The notes below the pieces were generated by a model, which saw nothing but the letters and a program-made list of their open reading frames with translations, was not told the DNA's origin and made no database searches. Of a stretch of DNA of 61,341 bases, positions 26,094 through 35,174 are shown one piece after another. A program made the position numbers and the translations under genes. Position 1 is the first letter of the stretch. Each line of letters starts with the position of its first letter. Origin of the DNA: Bacteroides sp. CAG:927 (GTDB lineage: Bacteria; Bacteroidota; Bacteroidia; Bacteroidales; Muribaculaceae); the NCBI GenBank assembly GCA_000431155.1, contig HF985637.1, positions 1 through 61,341 of the forward strand. The letters are read 5' to 3'.

Positions 26094-26180
26094 ATTCCCT
26101 TGCCACATATTGTATCAATATAGTTGCAGCGCTTGCGTTCATTGCATGAGCTGCAGCTTTTGTTGTTACTTGATGATAAT

Positions 26181-26212
26181 TTTGGATAGAGACGCGAAAC
26201 TGTGTAACTTTG
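26181..26212 (+). promoter_or_regulatory. Consensus promoter TTTG-N20-TAACTTTG for the Yip1-smpB pair
   Basis: TTTG at 26181-26184 and TAACTTTG at 26205-26212 with a 20-bp spacer, both perfect matches. The ATG of the downstream gene at 26233 is 20 nt beyond the box. Confidence 0.75.
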
Positions 26213-26232
26213 CAAAGATAAAAAACCGAGAA

Positions 26233-26784
26233 ATGTTCTGGCTATTTCTGAAAGACATGTTTCAGCTCATTCTTTCACCTGCAAAGGGGTGGGAGGATAT
26301 ATCATATGATGGAGCCGATGAACGCAATCTTGTCAAATATGGATTGTGTCCCTACCTTGTATTGGTAGCTCTGACAGTTCCGGTGCAATTGCTATATCAT
26401 TCCGACCTCTATTGGTTCACCGAGCTTCAGCAAGCTATAGTAACTTTCATAAAGTTTTTTGTGAGCTATTGCATAGGTGTTTTCGTATTGCTGATTAACC
26501 TTCCCGGACACACTATTGCGGAAATCACAGAAAAGCGTGTTCATACATTCTGTGCCTATATCACCGGACTGATGGCCACACTGGATTTAATTCAGAATTG
26601 TCTTCCTATGGAAATAGCATGGATTTGGTTGTTGCCCCTCTATATAGCGTTCATTACATGGCGTTCGGCAAGCTACATGACAATATCCCCGCGCTATGAT
26701 GTGAAATTTGTAGTAATAGCCTCATTAAGTCTTATTTTGCCCCCATACGTAATCCAAATCCTATTTAATTTTGTTGTCTCTTAA
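26233..26784 (+). CDS. Yip1 family integral membrane protein
   Basis: A 183-residue protein with five predicted membrane segments. The N-terminal FLKDMFQLILSPAKGWEDISYDG resembles the start of bacterial Yip1-domain proteins (S-P-x-x-x-W followed by helices). The frame is open upstream to 26038, but only the ATG at 26233 follows the strong promoter. The function is unknown. It precedes smpB by 17 nt and is probably cotranscribed with it. Confidence 0.6.
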   Translation: MFWLFLKDMFQLILSPAKGWEDISYDGADERNLVKYGLCPYLVLVALTVPVQLLYHSDLYWFTELQQAIVTFIKFFVSYCIGVFVLLINLPGHTIAEITEKRVHTFCAYITGLMATLDLIQNCLPMEIAWIWLLPLYIAFITWRSASYMTISPRYDVKFVVIASLSLILPPYVIQILFNFVVS

Positions 26785-26801
26785 TATACAGTAAAGCTAC
26801 A

Positions 26802-27263
26802 ATGAAATCCTCAGACATCAACATACGCAACAAACGCGCCAATTTTGACTATGCCATTTCCGAAACATTTACAGCCGGAATAGTGCTTAAAGGCACTGAA
26901 ATAAAATCCATCCGGCAGGGGAAGGCCAGTCTGGTTGATACATTTTGTTATGTTGCCAATGGCGAGGTATGGATTAAGAACATGTACATAGCTGAGTATT
27001 TCTATGGTTCGTACAACAACCATGAAATTCGGCGCGACCGAAAGCTGCTGCTCAATAAAAAAGAAATAGCCAAGCTTGCCAAATCAGGCAAAGAAACAGG
27101 TTTCACAATCGTTCCGCTTAAAGTATTTATAAATGAACGTGGCCTCGCAAAAATGGTAATAGGCATAGGACGCGGTAAAAAAGAATACGACAAACGCCAA
27201 AGCATCCGGGAACGCGAAGACAAACGCAGCATTGCTAGAGCATTCCAAAAACCGATCAAATAA
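26802..27263 (+). CDS. smpB: SsrA-binding protein SmpB
   Basis: A 153-residue tmRNA partner needed for ribosome rescue. It shows NKRANFDYAISETFTAGIVLKGTEIKSIR (OB-fold, KGTEIKS signature), GEVWIKNMYIAEY and the basic C-terminal tail RGKKEYDKRQSIREREDKR that lies in the mRNA channel. Length is normal. Its last 8 bp overlap the end of the convergent methyltransferase gene. The ssrA RNA itself is not in this window. Confidence 0.97.
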   Translation: MKSSDINIRNKRANFDYAISETFTAGIVLKGTEIKSIRQGKASLVDTFCYVANGEVWIKNMYIAEYFYGSYNNHEIRRDRKLLLNKKEIAKLAKSGKETGFTIVPLKVFINERGLAKMVIGIGRGKKEYDKRQSIREREDKRSIARAFQKPIK

Positions 27264-28443
27264 CCTCGCACACAGCAATCCAATAGTTTCGGACGCCGTT
27301 CAATCCCACACCGTACACAAATAATTCGCCGCCTTGCATTATTCCCAGCTTCTTGGCAAGTTGCGGAGCCGACATCACAAAACCTCTTGTTGTGACATTG
27401 GCTTTCGGGAAATTGCTGTTTATATACTTTATAGTGCGCTTGTTGAACTGCGAGGCATAAACAATACGCATCCTGCGGCCGGGGAAGCTATTATTCAAAT
27501 CATCTGATATATATAAATGGGTGTCACGGCCAAGTTTATTCACCTCATACTCCATAGCCAATCTGTCAAACAGCCCTATCTTCATTACGGCCGGATACGG
27601 CTCATACAGATACTTGCCTTCACAAAGTTCATTGGTATATGTAATATCTTCAGTATCCTTTTGGCGGATAAAATCACATATCATGGTTTTATCTTTAGCC
27701 AAAGTAACCGCATGCATTTCGGGGACATTTTCATATCCTCGTTCACAGACAATTACGAGTTCCTTGCATTCTGTTGTGGTACCAATGGAATATATACTCT
27801 TTACGCATGACAACTCTCTGACAGCTGCGGTAGCATCAAGCATAGGGGACGCCTTTACTATGATTTTTTTAGCCACCCTGAGCATCAGGGACATCAAATC
27901 GGCAATATTGGGAGAGCAGTCTTTGATAAAAAACACTTTCTGACTATTATTGCGTCTGGCCGGATCCACAAATATTGTGTCAAAACTGTCATCCCCAATC
28001 GTCTGAACATATGCAGAACTATCGGCACAAACAGCCTTGAAATTATTAATACCCAACACATGTGCATTATGATTGGCAACATCAGCTATTTCGGGATTTA
28101 TATCCAAGGCGAGTACAGACTTACTTTTTCCGGCGATATGAAATGCGTCAATTCCCAATCCGCATGTCATATCAAGCACAACACCGTTATCCGGCACAAG
28201 ATTAGCGTGAAATCGTGCCAGCAGTTCTGAAGTGCATTGCTCTGCCGACAGGGAAGTCGGAAATATGAAATCGTCATTAGCAAGCATTTTCGGAAGCTTT
28301 GACGATGCTTTTTTACGGCATTCAAGCTGCAAAATAGCATCTAAGGCATCAGGATTTGAGGCATATTTCAACCTCAGCTTCGCGAAGTCCATCCCGGCAA
28401 AACTCTTCATTAAATCTTTTGCTTCCGCGCTAATAGGTATCAT
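27256..28443 (-). CDS. Class I SAM-dependent methyltransferase with THUMP-like domain
   Basis: A 395-residue protein: a helical N-terminal part (about 1-80), a Rossmann methyltransferase core with motif I VLDMTCGLGIDAFHIA (near 95-110), ALDINPEIADVANHNA and FVDPARRN (motif IV, near 170), and a C-terminal part resembling the THUMP-like domain of Bacteroidetes RNA methyltransferases (RGFVMSAPQLAKKLGI). The substrate is probably RNA but is not defined. The ATG follows its TAAATTTG box by exactly 4 nt, so the mRNA is predicted leaderless. Confidence 0.8.
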   Translation of the reverse strand: MIPISAEAKDLMKSFAGMDFAKLRLKYASNPDALDAILQLECRKKASSKLPKMLANDDFIFPTSLSAEQCTSELLARFHANLVPDNGVVLDMTCGLGIDAFHIAGKSKSVLALDINPEIADVANHNAHVLGINNFKAVCADSSAYVQTIGDDSFDTIFVDPARRNNSQKVFFIKDCSPNIADLMSLMLRVAKKIIVKASPMLDATAAVRELSCVKSIYSIGTTTECKELVIVCERGYENVPEMHAVTLAKDKTMICDFIRQKDTEDITYTNELCEGKYLYEPYPAVMKIGLFDRLAMEYEVNKLGRDTHLYISDDLNNSFPGRRMRIVYASQFNKRTIKYINSNFPKANVTTRGFVMSAPQLAKKLGIMQGGELFVYGVGLNGVRNYWIAVCEVI

Positions 28444-28447
28444 ATTG

Positions 28448-28455
28448 CAAATTTA
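28448..28455 (-). promoter_or_regulatory. Promoter -7 box (TAAATTTG), leaderless start for the methyltransferase
   Basis: The minus strand reads TAAATTTG then CAAT then the ATG at 28443: a 4-nt gap, placing transcription start at about the start codon. Confidence 0.6.
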
Positions 28456-28490
28456 GTAACTTTTTGGCACGTTTTTTGTTCTACTTTGAG

Positions 28491-28498
28491 TAAATTTG
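28491..28498 (+). promoter_or_regulatory. Promoter -7 box (TAAATTTG), leaderless start for the TPR gene
   Basis: TAAATTTG followed by TATT and the ATG at 28503, again a 4-nt gap. It is divergent from the box at 28448-28455 with 35 bp between. Confidence 0.6.
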
Positions 28499-28502
28499 TA
28501 TT

Positions 28503-30698
28503 ATGACTTCAAATCAGCTCCAGATCATAAAAGATCGCATCAACTCATATTTGTCTTCCTACCGGATAAACCCTGCTCTTGAAGAACTTGACTCATTGGC
28601 AGCGGCAACAAACGCGTCATGGAACATCCGCGAGAAAATAGCGTCTATCAGAGAAAATTATAATCTGATGGGAAAATACGCCTTGGATGGCATTAATGAC
28701 TCATCTCGTACTCAGGTACGCAATGACATCATTTCCGGGATTACAGCCACAACCGATATTATTCTGCGTGAGGCCAAGCTTCAGGACTCACCAAAACTGT
28801 ATTTCAGTGCCCTGCGTTATGAGCGATTACAAGGCGATACCACCATTGCTTCTTTGATTGAATTATATAAAGAAAAAAACAATCGCATGGCTATGGGCCT
28901 CATGACCGGCAATACCGATATCAAAGAGCCGGACGGCCGTAATTTGTCGGAAGTACTTGACAACATTGCCGCGAGAATATTCAACAAGGTCTGGACAACA
29001 CATCCCTTCACTCAGTCCGACACCCACGCCTTGAGCATGTTTATGAAAGATGCCACTATTTCAAAAAACATCAAGTTGCAACTTATTGGCGCAGTTATGC
29101 TTGGAGGAATGGAATATTTCAGCGAAAACCGGCTGTTGATGTTAGGTGAAATTTACAACGGAAACATGCCTGAGCTTGAGATACATGCTCTGTGTGCACT
29201 GCTCTTGACAATGTGGATGCAACGTGAACACATTCACACTTCCAAAATAAAGTCCATGATAGCGACATTATCGGAATTACCTGCATGGCAAGCCGATGTT
29301 AAAATGGCCTTTTTACAGTTTATACGCACACGTGACACCGAGCGTATCAATCGCACTATGCGAGAGGATGTCATACCTTCAATGATGAAGATTCGCCCGG
29401 ACATAAACAAAATAGTCAAGGACGACCCCGACATACTTGACCCTATGTCTTTGGAGGACAACCCTGAATGGGAAGAATTGTTTGAAAAATCCGGGTTGGG
29501 GAGCAAGCTTCGTGAGTTATCAGAAATGCAAGCTGAAGGAGCCGATGTGATGATGAGCACTTTCGCACATCTCAAATCTTTCCCTTATTTCAATGAAGTC
29601 GCGCACTGGTTCCAACCATTTTTCCCGGAGCAGCACCATGTGAGCAAAGCTCTTGGCGGCAATTCCATTGAACTCGCCGAGATGCTTGAATCTACCCCGA
29701 TGCTCTGTGACAGCGACAAATATTCTATGGCATTTTCACTTGAGCAAGTTGCAGGTGCTGCACGCAAAGTCATGCTTGAGCAAATCAAGGCACAGAACAT
29801 AAATATGGCTGAACTCAAAAACTCATCATTATTGCCTGATGCCAACTCACGTGAGAACATAGCCAACAAGTATGTACAGGATCTTTATCGTTTTTTCAGC
29901 TTGTACAGACGTAAAAACGAGTTTGCCAATCCTTTTGCTTCTCCCGTAAATCTTGTTGAGATACCTGAAATTGCAGCTGCCTTTGATGCTGATGACACAT
30001 TGCAGCTTGTAGCACAATTTTACTTCAAACGCAAGTATTTCAATGAAGCATATACCATTTACTCCATGATGTTGGAGCACGGCGCATCCGATGCACAGAC
30101 GCTGCAAAAAGCCGGTTACTGCATGCAGCAACTCTGCGATATTGCCCGGGCCACTGAGCTTTATGAACGGAGCGAACTTCTCAATCCGGACAACCAATGG
30201 ACTCAACGGCGTCTTGCTATATGCTATCGCTCGTTGGGACAATACGACAAAGCATCAAAATATTATGAGAAGTTGTTGAAGCTCAATCCTGATGATTTAA
30301 GTTTGTCTCTGCATCTGGGTAATTGTTACCTTGACCTCAAACGATATGATGATGCCTTGAAACAATATTTTAAGGTTGAGTTTATGGACTCCGAATCAAA
30401 ACGGGCCTTACGCCCCCTTGCATGGTGCCTGCTTATTACCGGACAATCACAACGGAGCAGATCTTATTACGAAAAAATCATCGCTGATGCCCCCACGTCC
30501 AATGATTATCTCAATTATGGGCATTTAGAAATGGCCCAAGGAAACTTCAGAGATGCCATAACTCGATACCGTGAAAGCATAAAACTTTCGGGTAACGACT
30601 ATGAAAAATGGAAAGAACTGTTCAATGCCGACAGAAACGAACTTATAACTCTCAACGTAGATCCCTTCATCATTGATCTCGTTGCCGACAACATATAA
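28503..30698 (+). CDS. Tetratricopeptide repeat protein
   Basis: A 731-residue protein without signal peptide or membrane segment. The C-terminal third (about residues 500-715) contains TPR units with the W-L-G-Y-A-x-P-like pattern, for example AYTIYSMMLEHGASDAQTLQKAGY, RLAICYRSLGQYDKASKYYEKLLKLNPDD and LHLGNCYLDLKRYDDALKQYFK. The N-terminal 500 residues are helical and match nothing I recognise. It is probably a cytoplasmic scaffold. Its stop overlaps the next ATG (TAATG), coupling it to the M3 peptidase. Confidence 0.8.
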   Translation: MTSNQLQIIKDRINSYLSSYRINPALEELDSLAAATNASWNIREKIASIRENYNLMGKYALDGINDSSRTQVRNDIISGITATTDIILREAKLQDSPKLYFSALRYERLQGDTTIASLIELYKEKNNRMAMGLMTGNTDIKEPDGRNLSEVLDNIAARIFNKVWTTHPFTQSDTHALSMFMKDATISKNIKLQLIGAVMLGGMEYFSENRLLMLGEIYNGNMPELEIHALCALLLTMWMQREHIHTSKIKSMIATLSELPAWQADVKMAFLQFIRTRDTERINRTMREDVIPSMMKIRPDINKIVKDDPDILDPMSLEDNPEWEELFEKSGLGSKLRELSEMQAEGADVMMSTFAHLKSFPYFNEVAHWFQPFFPEQHHVSKALGGNSIELAEMLESTPMLCDSDKYSMAFSLEQVAGAARKVMLEQIKAQNINMAELKNSSLLPDANSRENIANKYVQDLYRFFSLYRRKNEFANPFASPVNLVEIPEIAAAFDADDTLQLVAQFYFKRKYFNEAYTIYSMMLEHGASDAQTLQKAGYCMQQLCDIARATELYERSELLNPDNQWTQRRLAICYRSLGQYDKASKYYEKLLKLNPDDLSLSLHLGNCYLDLKRYDDALKQYFKVEFMDSESKRALRPLAWCLLITGQSQRSRSYYEKIIADAPTSNDYLNYGHLEMAQGNFRDAITRYRESIKLSGNDYEKWKELFNADRNELITLNVDPFIIDLVADNI

Positions 30699-32752
30699 TG
30701 CATATTATTATGACAGATAAAACCAATCCGTTTCTCATCCCTTTTCAAACTTACAGGGAAACGCCACCATATTCGGCCATTCGTAACGAGCATTTTATCC
30801 CCGCAATAGAGCAGGGAATTGAGGAGTGTAAGAATATCGTCAATACCATTACCTCTAATCCTGACTTACCGACTTTCAGCAACACCATTGTGGCCTTGGA
30901 GCGCGATGGAGAAATTCTGAATCGTGTTTGCGGAGTGTTTTTCCCTCTTTTGTCAGCCATGAACGATGACGAAAAGATGGATATATCCTTAAAAGCGAGT
31001 TCGTTGCTCAGCGAATACTCTACCGATTTAATTCTCAACGATAAGCTATGGCAAAGAGTAAAATATGTGCATGATCATACAGATGCAACAAAATTATCTC
31101 CCGAAGATGCCACATTACTCAACAACACATATGAATTTTTTGAGCGAAACGGAGCTTTATTGCAAGGTGCCGACCGTGACCGTTACAAAGAGATACGCGC
31201 TGAATTAAGTAGCCTCACCACCAAATTTGCGCAGAATGTGGTTAAAGAGTTGCCCACCTACGAAATATTTCTGCAAGAAACGGATCTTGAAGGATTACCC
31301 CAAAGCGCTATTGAAGGTGCGGCTTTTGCAGCCAAACAAAAGGGTAGGGAAGGTGAGTACCTATTCACCCTTGACCAGCCTGTGTACATGTCGTTCATGC
31401 GCTACAGCGACCGTGATGACCTGCGCAAGCACATGTACATGCTTTATAATCGCAGAAACACTACAGGCACATTTTCCAACACGGAGTTGCTTACGCGAAT
31501 AGCCTCATTGCGTCTTGAATTGGCAAAGCTTCTTGGCCATGAAACGTATGCCCATTACTCACTCGTGCATACTATGGCAAAGGATCCGGAACACGTGTAT
31601 GCCCTTCTCAACAAGCTTGCCGAAGCATACAGGAAACCCATGCGCAAGGAACTCAAGGATATTGAGGAATACGCAACTAAAGTCAATGGACATCACACAA
31701 AGATAACTCCATGGAATTATGCTTATTATTCCAACAAGCTTCGCACTCATCGCTTCGGCTTTGATCCGGAGGAGTTCCGTCCTTATTTCCGACTGGAAAA
31801 CGTGATTAATGGCATTTTTGGTCTCGCGAGCCGACTTTACGGACTTCAGTTCAAGAAAAGCGAAAATATTGAACCATATCATCCCGATGTGGTAGCATAT
31901 GAGGTAAGCGATCAGGATGGCAAATATCTCGGCATCCTCTATACTGATTTTTTCCCGCGACCCGGCAAACAGCCCGGGGCATGGATGACGGACATAAAAG
32001 AACAGCAAATATTGCCAGACGGTACAGATTCTCGTCCTTTGGTATCAATAGTGATGAACTTCACCAAACCTACCGATACCAAGCCGAGCTTACTGACTCC
32101 GCAGGAAGTCCGCACATTTCTGCATGAATTCGGTCATGCTCTGCACAGCTTACTCAGCAAAGTGAACTATAAATCGCTTAGCGGCACCAATGTGTACCGT
32201 GATTTTGTTGAGCTTCCTTCGCAATTCAATGAAAATTTCTTAACGCATCGCGAATTCTTGGACACATTTGCCTTTCATTATGAAACCGGGGAACCCATTC
32301 CGCAACAACTTATTGACCGGTGGAAGGAATCTCAACAGTTTGGAGCGGCTTATGATTGCATGCGTCAGCTATATTTCGGATTCCTTGACATGGCTTGGCA
32401 CACCATAACAGCGCCGCACAACGATGTTGCTCAGCTGGAACAAGAAGCGACCAAGGAGGTACAGGCATTTGAGCCTCTTCCCGGATGTATGGTCTCACCA
32501 CAATTTAGTCACATATTTGCTGGCGGGTATGCAGCCGGATATTATAGCTATAAATGGGCTGAAGTACTTGATGCGGATGCTTTCAGCGTATTTGAACGCG
32601 AAGGCGTGTTCAACAAAGACACAGCCATGCGTTTCCGACATGAGATTCTGGAAAAAGGAGGTTCTGAAAAACCTGATGAGCTGTATCGCCGTTTTAGAAA
32701 AGGAGAGCCAAGTATTGACGCTCTGTTAAAACGCGATGGAATAATAAAATAA
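30698..32752 (+). CDS. M3 family metallopeptidase (Dcp/oligopeptidase A type)
   Basis: A 684-residue zinc peptidase cleaving short peptides. The HExxH site lies in FLHEFGHALHSLLS (near residue 475) with the third ligand in DFVELPSQFNEN. The C-terminal GCMVSPQFSHIFAGGYAAGYYSYKWAEVL is typical of the Dcp/OpdA group, and length is close to both. No signal peptide is present. Two starts are possible: the coupled ATG at 30698 or the ATG four codons later (MTDKTNPF). It is translated behind the TPR gene, and engB follows 10 nt later. Confidence 0.93.
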   Translation: MHIIMTDKTNPFLIPFQTYRETPPYSAIRNEHFIPAIEQGIEECKNIVNTITSNPDLPTFSNTIVALERDGEILNRVCGVFFPLLSAMNDDEKMDISLKASSLLSEYSTDLILNDKLWQRVKYVHDHTDATKLSPEDATLLNNTYEFFERNGALLQGADRDRYKEIRAELSSLTTKFAQNVVKELPTYEIFLQETDLEGLPQSAIEGAAFAAKQKGREGEYLFTLDQPVYMSFMRYSDRDDLRKHMYMLYNRRNTTGTFSNTELLTRIASLRLELAKLLGHETYAHYSLVHTMAKDPEHVYALLNKLAEAYRKPMRKELKDIEEYATKVNGHHTKITPWNYAYYSNKLRTHRFGFDPEEFRPYFRLENVINGIFGLASRLYGLQFKKSENIEPYHPDVVAYEVSDQDGKYLGILYTDFFPRPGKQPGAWMTDIKEQQILPDGTDSRPLVSIVMNFTKPTDTKPSLLTPQEVRTFLHEFGHALHSLLSKVNYKSLSGTNVYRDFVELPSQFNENFLTHREFLDTFAFHYETGEPIPQQLIDRWKESQQFGAAYDCMRQLYFGFLDMAWHTITAPHNDVAQLEQEATKEVQAFEPLPGCMVSPQFSHIFAGGYAAGYYSYKWAEVLDADAFSVFEREGVFNKDTAMRFRHEILEKGGSEKPDELYRRFRKGEPSIDALLKRDGIIK

Positions 32753-32762
32753 CCGAAAAACT

Positions 32763-33365
32763 ATGATAGTAAATTCCGCCCGCTTTGTCATAAGCAACAC
32801 CGATGTGGCCAAATGTCCACAGGAAAACCGACATGAATATGCCTTTATAGGCCGATCTAATGTCGGAAAATCATCTCTCATAAATATGCTTACTAAGCAT
32901 AAGGGACTGGCCATGACTTCTGCCACCCCAGGCAAAACTATGCTTATCAACCATTTTCTGGTAAATGATGAATGGTATATTGTGGACCTCCCGGGATACG
33001 GATATGCTCGTAGGGGAAAAGATAGTCGCGACCAACTGAGAGAAATAATTGAAAACTACATACTCAATCGTTCTCAGATGACCAATCTGTTTGTATTGGT
33101 GGATTCACGACACGAACCACAGAAAATAGATATGGAATTCATAGAATGGCTTGGAGAAAACGGCATTCCGTTCAGTATAGTATTCACCAAAACTGATAAA
33201 ATGGGTACTGAGGTTGCAAAAAAACACATTGCTGATTATTGCGAGAAACTGCTTGAAACTTGGGAAGAACTTCCGCCGGTATTTGTAACATCATCTCAAA
33301 CCGGACGCGGGCGAGAGGAGCTTCTTGATTATATCTCACAGCTTAACCAGCTGCCTTTGGAATAA
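32763..33365 (+). CDS. engB: Ribosome biogenesis GTP-binding protein EngB (YsxC/YihA)
   Basis: A 200-residue essential GTPase for large-subunit assembly. Motifs: G1 GRSNVGKSSLIN (about residues 31-42), G2 TSATPGKTM, G3 VDLPGYGYA and G4 FTKTDK. Length is typical. It ends a TPR-M3-engB run and its stop codon is embedded in the following terminator palindrome. Confidence 0.96.
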   Translation: MIVNSARFVISNTDVAKCPQENRHEYAFIGRSNVGKSSLINMLTKHKGLAMTSATPGKTMLINHFLVNDEWYIVDLPGYGYARRGKDSRDQLREIIENYILNRSQMTNLFVLVDSRHEPQKIDMEFIEWLGENGIPFSIVFTKTDKMGTEVAKKHIADYCEKLLETWEELPPVFVTSSQTGRGREELLDYISQLNQLPLE

Positions 33366-33398
33366 ATATTTTCCGGCACGGTGCCGGAAAATATTTTT
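33364..33398 (+). terminator. Intrinsic terminator of engB, long palindrome
   Basis: A nearly seamless inverted repeat: arm 33364-33379 (AAATATTTTCCGGCAC) pairs with 33381-33396, centre base 33380, ending in TTTTT. It starts inside the engB stop codon. Confidence 0.8.
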
Positions 33399-33427
33399 GG
33401 TGGATTGAAAAAATTCTCTTACCTTTG
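33396..33427 (+). promoter_or_regulatory. Promoter TTTG-N20-TACCTTTG of tRNA-Ser
   Basis: TTTG at 33396-33399, at the end of the engB terminator U-tract, and TACCTTTG at 33420-33427 are spaced by 20 bp. The mature tRNA begins 29 nt further on. Confidence 0.65.
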
Positions 33428-33456
33428 CACTCGCAAGTCACAAATAACATGCATCA

Positions 33457-33544
33457 GGAGTGGTGCTCGAGTGGCTGAAGAGGCACGCCTGGAAAGCGTG
33501 TAGTCGCCAAAAGCGGCTCGCGAGTTCGAATCTCGCCCACTCCG
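33457..33544 (+). tRNA. tRNA-Ser(GGA)
   Basis: An 88-nt class II tRNA. Acceptor arms GGAGTGG/CCACTCC pair fully; anticodon stem CACGC/GCGTG encloses loop CTGGAAA, giving anticodon GGA; a long variable arm (TAGTCGCC...GGCT) marks a serine tRNA; the T-arm has GAGTTCGAATCTC. The discriminator is G and the CCA end is not encoded (CAA follows). It has its own promoter and terminator. Confidence 0.95.
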
Positions 33545-33554
33545 CAAACAAAAT

Positions 33555-33597
33555 GCTGAATATTAAGGTTTTACACTCCTGATATTCAGCTTTTTTT
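33555..33597 (+). terminator. Intrinsic terminator of tRNA-Ser
   Basis: Arms GCTGAATAT (33555-33563) and ATATTCAGC (33582-33590) followed by T7. Confidence 0.8.
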
Positions 33598-33731
33598 ATG
33601 TTTGCCTGTTGCGAGAATGCCGCTATTTCAAAGCCTAAATCTGCTCATTTTTGCCCAAAAATCACTAATTTTGCTCAAAAAGTTTCACCTTGTTTCACCT
33701 GCATATTGAGCAATAGATGGCAAAAATTTGT
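33598..33731. other. Intergenic spacer, no gene seen
   Basis: Between the tRNA-Ser terminator and the yihY promoter. It holds two AAA-TCnCTAATTTTGC/CTCATTTTTGCC-like AT-rich segments and a direct GTTTCACCTtGTTTCACCT repeat (near 33682-33700), but no open frame worth naming. Confidence 0.4.
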
Positions 33732-33739
33732 TATTTTTG
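33732..33739 (+). promoter_or_regulatory. Promoter -7 box (TATTTTTG) of the YihY gene
   Basis: TATTTTTG matches TAnnTTTG and lies 27 nt before the ATG at 33767. Confidence 0.55.
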
Positions 33740-33766
33740 TATTGATATTGTCTCATCACCTAATAA

Positions 33767-35146
33767 ATGAATAAATCCAACGGTAAGACATCTGATAATG
33801 GCTTGACTGCGATATGGAACAAGATTGTTGAAAAATCTGTTGCCTCTTGGGAATATGCCAGCGCCGGAGTATGGCGCGACCAAAGCCACAGTTGGAAAAC
33901 TAATCTTGTCAAGACGCTCAACCTGAGCATTCGATCATTTTTGAGCACAGATTTGCAAGGACAGGCTTGCGCACTGACCTACCGTGCGCTCCTCGCCATT
34001 GTTCCTGCTTTAGCGCTATTGTTTGCCATTGGACGAGGTTTCGGTTTTCAAGATCTGCTTAAAGAGCAACTCTATTCTTACTTCCCGTCTCAAAAAAGCG
34101 CATTAAACACTGCTTTTAATTTTGTTGACTCCTATCTCGCACAGGCGTCCGAAGGCATTTTTGTGGGTGTAGGCATTGTGTTCCTCTTGTGGACCATGAT
34201 TTCACTTCTCAGCAATGTGGAAACATCCTTCAATCAAATTTGGAGGGTGCGTCAAGGACGAACAATGATAAGAAAGATAACCGATTATCTTGCTATTCTT
34301 CTCGTATTGCCTATACTAATGATATGTGGCAGCGGACTATCACTGCTCATGTCAACGACATTAAAAGACCTGCTGCCATTTTCATGGAGCGGCACAGCTA
34401 TTACCATGCTGCTTGATTGCGCAAGCTACGTAATTACATGGATATTTTTTGCCGCCGCCTACATGCTTATTCCCAATGCAAAAGTCAAGCCTCTAAACGC
34501 TCTAATGGCCGGAGTAATAGTTGGCACTGCTTTTCAAATTCTCCAATGGCTATTTCTTACAGGACAATTATATGTAGCCAAATATAATGCCATTTACGGT
34601 AGCTTCTCTTTCCTCCCTTTAATGCTTATATGGATGCAATTAGTATGGTTAATAACCCTGATAGGAGGGCTGCTCTGCTTCGCATCACAAAACATAGGCG
34701 AATTTAATTTCGGAGACGACATTGACAACATATCACTTGCTTATCGCCGTAGCGTAATACTTGCCATAACGGCCATCATCTGTAAACGGTTCGTTCAGCA
34801 AAAACCACCGCTCAACAGCACGCAGATATCACAAGCCTACAATTTGCCTAAAAAACTTGTGACTCAAATAGTGCTTGCGCTCAAGAAAGTAAACTTGGTA
34901 AGCTTCATTGCCGCACCGGGAGAATTACTTGAGCACCCGCTACAACCTGCCGTAGATGTTTCCGGGTTGACAGTAGGGGAGGTTATAAAACGACTCCAGA
35001 CTGATGGAGTCTCAGACTTCATACCTGACTTTGATAGGAACTACGCTGATATAATACGTGAATCAAACGCCGTGACCGATGCTATGATAAAAGCAGCTAA
35101 CGAAACAGCGATTATCTCTCTCGGTGTGAAAGACGCGGATATATAA
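33767..35146 (+). CDS. YihY/BrkB family membrane protein
   Basis: A 459-residue inner-membrane protein. The N-terminal two-thirds have six hydrophobic segments with family marks ALTYRALLAIVPALALLFAIG (near residues 67-87), the Q-I-W-R-V-R motif FNQIWRVRQGRT, and AYMLIPNAKVKPLNALMAGVIVGTAFQ. The C-terminal 150 residues are soluble and include a winged-helix-like stretch (QISQAYNLPKKLVTQIVLALKKVNLV), as in the longer Bacteroidetes members. The function is unclear despite old annotation as ribonuclease BN. ridA follows 28 nt later. Confidence 0.88.
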   Translation: MNKSNGKTSDNGLTAIWNKIVEKSVASWEYASAGVWRDQSHSWKTNLVKTLNLSIRSFLSTDLQGQACALTYRALLAIVPALALLFAIGRGFGFQDLLKEQLYSYFPSQKSALNTAFNFVDSYLAQASEGIFVGVGIVFLLWTMISLLSNVETSFNQIWRVRQGRTMIRKITDYLAILLVLPILMICGSGLSLLMSTTLKDLLPFSWSGTAITMLLDCASYVITWIFFAAAYMLIPNAKVKPLNALMAGVIVGTAFQILQWLFLTGQLYVAKYNAIYGSFSFLPLMLIWMQLVWLITLIGGLLCFASQNIGEFNFGDDIDNISLAYRRSVILAITAIICKRFVQQKPPLNSTQISQAYNLPKKLVTQIVLALKKVNLVSFIAAPGELLEHPLQPAVDVSGLTVGEVIKRLQTDGVSDFIPDFDRNYADIIRESNAVTDAMIKAANETAIISLGVKDADI

Positions 35147-35174
35147 TCATATTTAACCATATAACTCAAACTCA

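Noticed and set aside
26100..26200. TPP riboswitch near thiL
   Set aside because: The region follows rather than precedes thiL and shows no CTGAGA/ACCTGATC-type elements.
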